A stretch of 33,113 nucleotides of DNA from Chloroflexota bacterium. GTDB taxonomy: Bacteria > Chloroflexota > UBA6077 > CF-72. The notes under the pieces are model-generated. The model worked only from the letters and a program-made list of their open reading frames with translations. It searched no databases and was not told the origin of the DNA. Position 1 is the stretch's first letter; each line of letters opens with the position of its first letter. The translations under genes were made by a program, and so were the position numbers. Of this stretch, positions 22,674 to 29,183 are shown piece by piece. The stretch covers positions 1 through 33,113 of the forward strand of contig JAFAOS010000171.1 of NCBI GenBank assembly GCA_019247515.1, read 5' to 3'.

Positions 22674-24437
22674 TTGAACATCCTCGGCCTGTCCTGCTTC
22701 TACCACGATGCGGGCGCCTGCCTGCTGCGCGACGGCGAGCTGATCGCCGCCGCCGAGGAGGAGCGTTTTTCGAGGTTGAAGCACGACGCCAGCCTGCCCT
22801 TACGGGCTGCCAACTACTGCCTCGAAGCCGCGGACCTGTACGCCGACGACCTGGACTACGTCATCTTCTACGAAAAGCCGCTGCTCAAGTTCGAGCGCAT
22901 CGTGGCCGGCTACGCCGCGACCCACCCGCGCTCGCGCGTCGCCTTCGTCAGGGCCATGCAGGCCTGGCTGAGTCAGAAGCTGTGGGTCCGCGGCCAGATC
23001 CGCGACGCGCTTGGCTTCGACGGTGAAATCCTGTTCGGCGAGCATCACGTCTCACACGCCGCGAGCGCCTTTTTCCCTTCGCCTTTCGACCATGCGGCGG
23101 TGCTGACCGCCGACGGCGTCGGCGAGTGGGCCACCACGACTATCGGCCTCGGCCACGATCTCGACCTGGAGGTCTCCCACGAGATTCGCTACCCGCATTC
23201 GCTGGGACTGCTGTACAGCGCGTTCACCGCGTACCTAGGTTTCGAGGTCAACGAAGGCGAATACAAGGTGATGGGCATGGCGGCGTACGGTCGACCGACC
23301 TGCGTCGACAAGGTTCGCAAGTTGATCGATCTCGCCGAGGACGGCAGCTACCGATTGAACCTGGGCTATCTGGCCTACCAGCACGGTCTGCGCTCGATCG
23401 ACCAGGCCTTCGTCGAGCTGTTTGGTGCGCCACGCGACACCGGCGCCGACCTGGACCAGCGCCACGCGGACATCGCGGCCAGTATTCAGGCGGTTACGGA
23501 AGACGCGCTGCTCGGGCTGGCGCGGCGGGCGCGCGCGCTCAGCGGCAGCGAGAACCTGTGCATGGCCGGCGGCGTCGCGCTGAATGTCCTGGCCAACGCG
23601 CGCATTCTGCGCGAGTCGGGTTTTCGGCGGGTGTGGATTCAGCCCGCGGCGGGCGACGCGGGCGGCTGTCTTGGGGCGGCGACGTACCTGTACCACACCG
23701 TGCTGCGCCAGCCGCGGCGGCTGCGCATGGACACGGCCTACCTCGGGCCGTCGTTCGGGAACGCGGAGATTCACGAGTTTCTGCAGCGGGAAGGCGTGTC
23801 CTACACCGTGCTCGAGGACGACGCCATCGCGCCCACGGTCGCCCGCCTGATCGCCGGCAACGAGGTGGTCGGCTGGTTCCAGGGCCGCATGGAGTTCGGC
23901 CCACGCGCGCTCGGCGCCCGCAGCATCCTGGCGAATCCGACCGATCCGTCGACCAAAGACACCCTGAACGCCAAGATCAAGCACCGCGAGGCGTTCCGCC
24001 CGTTCGCCCCCTCGACGCTGGTGGAAGCCGCCTCGACGTACTTCGACTTTGGCGCGCCAACGGGCGACGTGGAGAGCCCGTTCATGCTGCTGACGGCGCG
24101 CGTGAAGCCTGACAAGCAGCATCTGCTGCCAGCGATTACCCACCTGGACGGCACCGCTCGCGTGCAGACGGTTAGCCGCGCGCAGAACCCGCTGTACTAC
24201 GCCGTGATCGAGGAGTTCGGCAAGCTGACGGGGGTGCCCGTGCTGGTCAACACCTCGTTCAACGTCAATGGTGAGCCGATCGTGTGCACACCGTCGGAAG
24301 CATTCAATTCTTTTGCGCATACGGACATGGACTATCTGGTGATGGGCAACGCGCTGGTGCCCGCCAGCTCGAAGCGCAAACTGGGCGCCTACCCCGGTCG
24401 CGCACAGGTCCACGACGGCGTCGAGGTCGTGGTCTGA
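22674..24437 (+). CDS. Carbamoyltransferase, NodU/TobZ/CmcH family
   Basis: The 587 residues form the two-domain O-carbamoyltransferase. The N-terminal ASKHA/Kae1-like domain (~1-360) begins MNILGLSCFYHDAGACLL with H11 in the conserved YHD, and has AAAEEERFSRLKHD, the metal-site region GEHHVSHAASAF and CMAGGVALN. The C-terminal YrdC-like-associated domain contains GRMEFGPRALGARSILA, REAFRPFAPS and LVNTSFNVNGEPIV. These enzymes move a carbamoyl group from carbamoyl phosphate through carbamoyl-adenylate to a hydroxyl, usually on a sugar or antibiotic. The start is TTG 22674, six bases after the SxtJ-like stop. There are no polyketide or aminoglycoside genes nearby, so an envelope glycan is the more likely acceptor. 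Confidence 0.93.
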   Translation: MNILGLSCFYHDAGACLLRDGELIAAAEEERFSRLKHDASLPLRAANYCLEAADLYADDLDYVIFYEKPLLKFERIVAGYAATHPRSRVAFVRAMQAWLSQKLWVRGQIRDALGFDGEILFGEHHVSHAASAFFPSPFDHAAVLTADGVGEWATTTIGLGHDLDLEVSHEIRYPHSLGLLYSAFTAYLGFEVNEGEYKVMGMAAYGRPTCVDKVRKLIDLAEDGSYRLNLGYLAYQHGLRSIDQAFVELFGAPRDTGADLDQRHADIAASIQAVTEDALLGLARRARALSGSENLCMAGGVALNVLANARILRESGFRRVWIQPAAGDAGGCLGAATYLYHTVLRQPRRLRMDTAYLGPSFGNAEIHEFLQREGVSYTVLEDDAIAPTVARLIAGNEVVGWFQGRMEFGPRALGARSILANPTDPSTKDTLNAKIKHREAFRPFAPSTLVEAASTYFDFGAPTGDVESPFMLLTARVKPDKQHLLPAITHLDGTARVQTVSRAQNPLYYAVIEEFGKLTGVPVLVNTSFNVNGEPIVCTPSEAFNSFAHTDMDYLVMGNALVPASSKRKLGAYPGRAQVHDGVEVVV

Positions 24438-24661
24438 AAATTTCGTTCGGCAAAAAGCTCTCCGCCGTGCTGGTGCCGTGGGTCTTCCTGGTCGTCTTCG
24501 CGGCGCTGTACGTGACACTGGCCCTGCCCCGCGTCCGCGACGGCCACCCGCTGGCCATCTGCCTGGGCGCCTTCGTCGCCCTGGTCTTCGCGGTGTTCCT
24601 GGTGGCCGCGATCACGTTTTCGCGCGACGTGGTGCTCGACCGCTGGCCTCAGAAGCTCTGA
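24434..24661 (+). CDS. Small two-helix membrane protein of unknown function
   Basis: About 75 residues with two hydrophobic helices (VLVPWVFLVVFAALYVTLAL and ICLGAFVALVFAVFLVAAITF), a short loop RVRDGHP between them and a charged end. No family was recognised. No ATG lies near the expected start: CTG 24434 overlaps the carbamoyltransferase stop (CTGA), GTG 24467 and GTG 24473 are alternatives, and an open frame continues back to 24284 inside the previous gene. Hydropathy favours a start just before KISFGKKL. Its position suggests it belongs to the carbamoyltransferase unit. Confidence 0.5.
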   Translation: MKISFGKKLSAVLVPWVFLVVFAALYVTLALPRVRDGHPLAICLGAFVALVFAVFLVAAITFSRDVVLDRWPQKL

Positions 24662-24667
24662 CCGCCG

Positions 24668-25654
24668 ATGCGGGCCATGCTCTTGCGCGCGGCACGCACC
24701 CCGCTCGAGACGAGCGAAGTCGACCTGCCTGCACCCACTGAGCGGCAACTCCTGCTCCAGGTCAGGGCATGTGGCGTGTGTCGCACCGACCTGCACATTG
24801 TCGACGCCGAGCTGGATCGGCCGAAGCTGCCGCTGGTGCTCGGTCACGAGATCGTGGCCACCGTCGTCGAGCGTGGGGCGGCGGCGCGGCAGTTCGAGGT
24901 GGGCGAACGTGTCGGGGCTCCGTGGCTGGGGTGGACGGATCAGACGTGCCGCTACTGTCTGCGGGGGCAGGAGAACCTGTGTGACGCGGCGCTGTTCACC
25001 GGCTACACGCTGGACGGGGGTTATGCGGAGTACGTTGCCGCCGACGAGCGCTACTGCCTGCGATTGCCGGCGAAGTATGGCGACGCGGAGGCGGCCCCGC
25101 TGCTGTGCGCCGGACTGATCGGCTATCGAACCTATCGCCTGGGCGGCGAGTCGGCCGAGCGCATCGGGATCTACGGCTTCGGCGCCGCGGCGCACATCGT
25201 GGCGCAGGTGGCGGTGCACGACGGGCGACGGGTTTTTGCCTTCACCCGGCCCGGGGATACCGCCACCCAGGACTTCGCGCGCCGGCTCGGCGCGGTCTGG
25301 GCCGGCGGCTCCGACGCGTTGCCGCCTGAGCCGCTCGACGCGGCGTTGATCTTTGCGCCGGTCGGGGAGTTGATGGTCGCGGCGCTGCGAGCCACGGCCA
25401 AAGGTGGTGTGGTGGTCAGCGGCGGCATCCACATGAGCGACATTCCGGCGTTTGCGTACCGGCTGCTGTGGGAGGAGCGCGCGATGCGTTCGGTGGCCAA
25501 TCTCACCCGCCAGGATGGCATGGAGTTCATGGCGGTGGCCGAGCGGGTACCGATCCACACCTCGGTGGAGTCGTTTGCTCTGGACGAGGCGAATCAAGCC
25601 CAGGAGCGGCTGCGCCACGGCCAGGTGCGCGGCGCGGCGGTGCTCATTCCGTGA
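24668..25654 (+). CDS. Zinc-dependent alcohol dehydrogenase (MDR superfamily)
   Basis: The 328 residues show the MDR pattern: catalytic zinc ligand C35 in ACGVCRTDLH, GHEI with H59-E60, and a structural-zinc loop CRYCLRGQENLC. The usual first cysteine of this loop is replaced (WTDQTCRYC rather than WTCGxCRYC). A Rossmann fold follows with the IYGFGAAAHI nucleotide motif. It oxidises or reduces an alcohol/aldehyde with NAD(P). The closest pattern is the AdhA-like single-zinc-loop group. It starts 6 bases after the small membrane gene, so it may be read with that unit. A hairpin repeat 3 bases after its stop separates it from the isomerase gene. Confidence 0.88.
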   Translation: MRAMLLRAARTPLETSEVDLPAPTERQLLLQVRACGVCRTDLHIVDAELDRPKLPLVLGHEIVATVVERGAAARQFEVGERVGAPWLGWTDQTCRYCLRGQENLCDAALFTGYTLDGGYAEYVAADERYCLRLPAKYGDAEAAPLLCAGLIGYRTYRLGGESAERIGIYGFGAAAHIVAQVAVHDGRRVFAFTRPGDTATQDFARRLGAVWAGGSDALPPEPLDAALIFAPVGELMVAALRATAKGGVVVSGGIHMSDIPAFAYRLLWEERAMRSVANLTRQDGMEFMAVAERVPIHTSVESFALDEANQAQERLRHGQVRGAAVLIP

Positions 25655-25657
25655 CCC

Positions 25658-25690
25658 CCCTCACCCCGACCCTCTCCCAGAGGGAGAGGG
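25658..25690. repeat. Hairpin repeat, 33 bp (identical to 20643-20675)
   Basis: CCCTCACCCCGA is followed by CCCTCTCCC (25670-25678), AGA and GGGAGAGGG (25682-25690). It lies directly after the alcohol dehydrogenase stop. Confidence 0.8.
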
Positions 25691-25730
25691 GGATCGCTCG
25701 AAAACGATAGCTTCGGGGTCTGCACAGGAC

Positions 25731-25736
25731 TACCAT
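25731..25736 (+). promoter_or_regulatory. TANNNT -10 box of a probable leaderless promoter
   Basis: TACCAT ends 8 bases before ATG 25745, the first gene of the acid-sugar unit. Confidence 0.5.
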
Positions 25737-25744
25737 CTGGGGTG

Positions 25745-27046
25745 ATGGCCGTCGTTGGCGTCGCCGACCTCGGCGCGGAAGTTGGGCTCGATTTTCCCAA
25801 TCTGTATTCGGGCCACCGCGTCTACTCGTCCGAGGAGGCGCCCCGGATTCCGCTGGACGAGATCCCGTCGCGCGTCCGGACAGCGCTGCAGCCGATTCTG
25901 GTGCGGGTGGCGCTCGACGCGCGGGTCGCGATCACGGCCGGCAGTCGCGGTATCGCCAACATGCCGGTCATCCTGCGCGCGTGCGGCGAGGCGATCCGTG
26001 ATGCGGGCGGCGACCCGTTCGTCATGCCGGCGATGGGCAGCCACGGTGGCGCGACCGCCGATGGCCAGCGCGACGTGCTGGCCGGCTACGGCATCACCCG
26101 CGAGAGTGTCGGGATGCCGGTCATCTCCAGCATGGAGGTCCAGCAGATCGGCTGCGTCGACGAGATGCCGGTCTTCATGAGCACCACTGCTCTGGAGGCG
26201 GACCGAGTGCTGCTGGTCAACCGCGTCAAGCCGCACACCGACTTCCACGGACCGATCGAGAGCGGCCTGGCCAAAATCTGCGCGATCGGGCTGGGCAAGC
26301 AGCGCGGCGCGCAGGCCATCCACAGCTACGGCACGCGCGGTCTGGTTGAGCTCATGCCGCGCGCCGCGCGGTGCATCATCGACAAGACAGAGAAGGTGCT
26401 CGGCGGACTTGGCATCCTTGAAAACCCCCTCGAGGAGACCGCCGACCTGCAGTTTGTGGAGCCGGAGGGCATCGGCCTCGGGGCGGAGGAGGCGCTGCAG
26501 GCGAAGGCCAGAGAGATGATTGGCGTGCTGCCGTTCGAGGCGCTCGACGTGCTGATCGTCGATCAGATGGGCAAGAACATTTCGGGCACCGGCATGGATA
26601 CCAACGTGCTCGGCCGCATGTTCGTGCCCGGTGTAGCCGAAGACCCGCACACGCGCATCACGGCCGTCGTGGTCCTGGGTCTGACCGAGGAGAGTCACGG
26701 CAACGCGGTGGGCCTGGGTCTGGCGGACTTCACCACTGAAGCCTTCGTCGAAAAGATCGATTGGCACGCGACGTACATGAACAGCTACACGTCGGGCACG
26801 GGCGGGCTGCTGCGCGGCCGATTGCCGACCGTGCTGCGGAACGATCGCGCGGCGATCGCGACGGCCATACGCATGTGCGGACAGCCCAATCCGACGCGAT
26901 TGCGCGTGGCGCGAATCAAGAACACGTTGCAGGTGGCGCACGTCCAGTTCAGTTCGAGCCTGCTCGAGGATGCGGACCGCGGGCACGTGGAGGTGACCGG
27001 CGCGCCACAAGCGATGCAGTTCGACACCGCGGGTCGACTTCTGTAG
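25745..27046 (+). CDS. LarA-type nickel-pincer-cofactor-dependent 2-hydroxyacid isomerase
   Basis: The 433 residues fit the lactate racemase (LarA) superfamily. Key residues align by motif: R68 in TAGSRGI, H100 in GSHGG (the first catalytic His), H164 in VKPHTDF (the second), the cofactor-anchoring K177 in ESGLAK, and H193 in AIHSYG (the nickel ligand). These enzymes use nickel pyridinium-3-thioamide-5-thiocarboxylate to shift a hydride and invert C2 of 2-hydroxy acids. The sequence is closer to the DUF2088-type uncharacterised branch than to LarA itself. Cofactor genes (larB, larC, larE) are not in the window. Genes for an acid-sugar kinase and a PdxA-type dehydrogenase follow, so an aldonate C2-epimerase is the best guess. 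Confidence 0.85.
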   Translation: MAVVGVADLGAEVGLDFPNLYSGHRVYSSEEAPRIPLDEIPSRVRTALQPILVRVALDARVAITAGSRGIANMPVILRACGEAIRDAGGDPFVMPAMGSHGGATADGQRDVLAGYGITRESVGMPVISSMEVQQIGCVDEMPVFMSTTALEADRVLLVNRVKPHTDFHGPIESGLAKICAIGLGKQRGAQAIHSYGTRGLVELMPRAARCIIDKTEKVLGGLGILENPLEETADLQFVEPEGIGLGAEEALQAKAREMIGVLPFEALDVLIVDQMGKNISGTGMDTNVLGRMFVPGVAEDPHTRITAVVVLGLTEESHGNAVGLGLADFTTEAFVEKIDWHATYMNSYTSGTGGLLRGRLPTVLRNDRAAIATAIRMCGQPNPTRLRVARIKNTLQVAHVQFSSSLLEDADRGHVEVTGAPQAMQFDTAGRLL

Positions 27047-27051
27047 CTCGA

Positions 27052-28047
27052 CTGCTGATCCTGGCTGACGACTTCACCGGCGCGTGCGACGCGGCCGGCG
27101 CATTCGGCGGCCACTACCCGACGCGGGTGATCACGCGCGCCGCGAACGGTTGGCCGTCGGGCGTCGAGGTCCTCTCGGTGGACCTCGACGCCCGCGAGCG
27201 GTCGAACGCGGATGCTGCCAGCCTCATCTCGAACGCCATCCAGCAACTGGGCGCCGGCGACGCGGACTACCCCGTGTTCATCAAAATCGATTCCACGCTG
27301 CGCGGGCCGATCGCCGGCCTCGTCGAGGGTGCGCTCGCGGCAACTGCCAGATCCCTGGCCGTCGTGGCGCCGGCGTTCCCCGAGCAGGGCCGCTCTATCC
27401 GCCATGGTCGGCTGGTCGTCGATGGTCACCTCGGGCCGAGCGTGGCGGACCTGCTTGGACGGCTGGAGCACGTCGTCGTCGATGCCGACGGCTCGGCCGC
27501 GCTCCAGGAGGTGGCGCGCCAGGCGAAAGGTCATCCCGAGTGGCTGCTGGTAGGCTCGGCAGGTTTGGCTCGGCAAATGGCGCCACCTCACCGCCCGCGC
27601 TCCCTGCCGACCGGCGGCAGCGGGCCGATCCTGGTCGTGGCCGGCAGTCCGACTCCCGTCACCCGCGCGCAGGTCGACCGGCTGAGGCCGAGTGCCGAGT
27701 TGATGGTCCTGTCGACGCCGCCTGCCGAGACGCGCGATTCGGGCCAGGCCGCCGTTGCGCTGGCAGAGAAGGTCGGCGAATGGGCTCGTCGACACACGCC
27801 GCGCGCCGTCGTCCTGACGGGTGGCGCGACCGCGCGCGAGGTCAGCCATCGACTCGGCGCCACCAGTCTGCGTGTTCTCGGAGAGCTTCAGCCCGGTATC
27901 CCCGCCGGCACGCTCGAAGACGGCGTGTGGCACGGCGTCAAGGTTGTTACCAAGGCGGGCGGCTTCGGGACGCCAGACACACTCCTCGACGTGGTGCGCG
28001 CCCTGGGTGTTTCATCTTCGGCAGACGCGCATGACCTCCTCGACTGA
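27052..28047 (+). CDS. Four-carbon acid sugar kinase family (DUF1537; OtnK/DtnK-like), compact form
   Basis: The conserved beginning LLILADDFTGACDAAGAF marks the family. KIDSTLRGP and a VAPAFPEQGR block complete the N-terminal domain. The C-terminal domain has LLVGSAGLA, VVAGSPTPVTRAQ, VVLTGGATA and GGFGTPDTLLDVV, the nucleotide-binding segments. Members phosphorylate threonate, erythronate or related acid sugars with ATP. At about 331 residues it is shorter than the usual ~400-430; the link between the domains is reduced. No ATG, GTG or TTG lies at the expected start: CTG 27052 or 27055 fits best, 5 or 8 bases after the LarA stop. Its 3' end overlaps the PdxA-type gene by 17 bases. Confidence 0.82.
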   Translation: MLILADDFTGACDAAGAFGGHYPTRVITRAANGWPSGVEVLSVDLDARERSNADAASLISNAIQQLGAGDADYPVFIKIDSTLRGPIAGLVEGALAATARSLAVVAPAFPEQGRSIRHGRLVVDGHLGPSVADLLGRLEHVVVDADGSAALQEVARQAKGHPEWLLVGSAGLARQMAPPHRPRSLPTGGSGPILVVAGSPTPVTRAQVDRLRPSAELMVLSTPPAETRDSGQAAVALAEKVGEWARRHTPRAVVLTGGATAREVSHRLGATSLRVLGELQPGIPAGTLEDGVWHGVKVVTKAGGFGTPDTLLDVVRALGVSSSADAHDLLD

Positions 28048-29056
28048 CAGCAAGCCAATCCTGGCTATCACCATGGGCGATCCGGGCGGCATCGGGCCCG
28101 AGATCATCGCCAAAGCCCTGACGCATGCCGACGTGTACGACCACTCGCGGCCGCTGGTGATCGGCGAACGCCGAACGATGGAAGCCGCCGTGCGCATTAC
28201 TGGCGGTCCGCTCGAGGTGCGGACGGTCGGCGGGCCGTCGGATGCGGGCGATCAGCCGGGCACGATCGACCTGCTCGACCTGGCCAATATCGACATCGAG
28301 CAGGTCGGGCGGGCGCGAGTGTGTCCAGAGGTTGGCAAGGCCGCCTACGACTACCTCGAACGCGCGACGCACCTCGCCCTCGACGGCCAGGTCGGCGCGA
28401 TCGTCACCGCGCCGCTCAACAAGGAAGCGCTCAGCGAGGCGGGCTGGGTCGGCGTCGGCCACACCGAGCTGCTGGCGCGCTTCGCGGGCGTGCCGGACAA
28501 GCAGGTGGCGATGATGCTGGCCTCCAACCGGCTGCGCGTCGTCCACGTCTCGACGCACGTCTCATTGCGGCGCGCCATCGAGCTCGTCACACCCGAGCGC
28601 ATCATGACCGCCGCGCGGCTCGCGGGCGAGACCGCGCGCGACATCGTCGGCCGCGAGCCTCACGTCGCCGTCGCCGGGCTGAATCCGCACGCGGGCGAGC
28701 ACGGGCTGTTTGGCTCCGAGGAAGCCGAGTTGATCGAGCCCGCCATCGAGCAGCTGCGCGCCGAGGGTTGGCACGTCTCGGGTCCGGTCTCGCCCGACAC
28801 TGTCTTCCTGCGCGCCGCGGCGGGCGATTTCGACGCGGTCATCGCCATGTATCACGACCAGGGTCACATCCCGTCGAAGTTCGCCGGCTTCGACGACACG
28901 GTCAACGTCACGCTCGGGCTGCCCATCGTCAGGACGTCGGTCGACCACGGCACCGCCTACGACATCGCCGGCACGGGCAAGGCCAACGAGGCCAACCTGC
29001 TGGCAGCCATGGACCTCGCCGCGCAGATGGCCACCAACCGCGAGCGGCGCGCATAA
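28031..29056 (+). CDS. 4-hydroxythreonine-4-phosphate dehydrogenase family (PdxA/PdxA2)
   Basis: The 341 residues have ITMGDPGGIGPEI at the N-terminus, TAPLNKEAL, GHTELLA and the metal-binding histidines H176 (STHVSL), H220 (NPHAGEHG) and H275 (MYHDQGHIP), ending in SVDHGTAYDIAGTGKA. PdxA makes a B6 precursor. PdxA2 forms instead decarboxylate 4-phospho-D-threonate to dihydroxyacetone phosphate. Direct overlap with an acid-sugar kinase gene points strongly to the PdxA2 role. The start ATG 28031 gives the usual length. A hairpin with a T-run follows. Confidence 0.93.
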   Translation: MTSSTDSKPILAITMGDPGGIGPEIIAKALTHADVYDHSRPLVIGERRTMEAAVRITGGPLEVRTVGGPSDAGDQPGTIDLLDLANIDIEQVGRARVCPEVGKAAYDYLERATHLALDGQVGAIVTAPLNKEALSEAGWVGVGHTELLARFAGVPDKQVAMMLASNRLRVVHVSTHVSLRRAIELVTPERIMTAARLAGETARDIVGREPHVAVAGLNPHAGEHGLFGSEEAELIEPAIEQLRAEGWHVSGPVSPDTVFLRAAAGDFDAVIAMYHDQGHIPSKFAGFDDTVNVTLGLPIVRTSVDHGTAYDIAGTGKANEANLLAAMDLAAQMATNRERRA

Positions 29057-29060
29057 ACTC

Positions 29061-29082
29061 ACCTCTCCCTTTGGGAGAGTTT
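29061..29082 (+). terminator. Rho-independent terminator of the acid-sugar unit
   Basis: CTCTCCC (29061-29067) and GGGAGAG (29071-29077) form a 7-bp stem around TTT, followed by TTTTAT. It begins 4 bases after the PdxA-type stop. The sequence is a variant of the repeated hairpin. Confidence 0.65.
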
Positions 29083-29146
29083 TATCAAGCGCACAGCGCG
29101 GGTGAGGGCCACGTACGCGCCCGAAAAGTGTTGCCCTGATGAGCAG

Positions 29147-29179
29147 CCCTTACCCCTGCCCTCTCCCAGAGGGAGAGGG
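29147..29179. repeat. Hairpin repeat, 33 bp (variant leader)
   Basis: CCCTTACCCCTG precedes CCCTCTCCC (29159-29167), AGA and GGGAGAGGG (29171-29179), a perfect 9-bp stem. It ends 4 bases before the stop of the peptidase on the minus strand. Confidence 0.75.
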
Positions 29180-29183
29180 AGCA

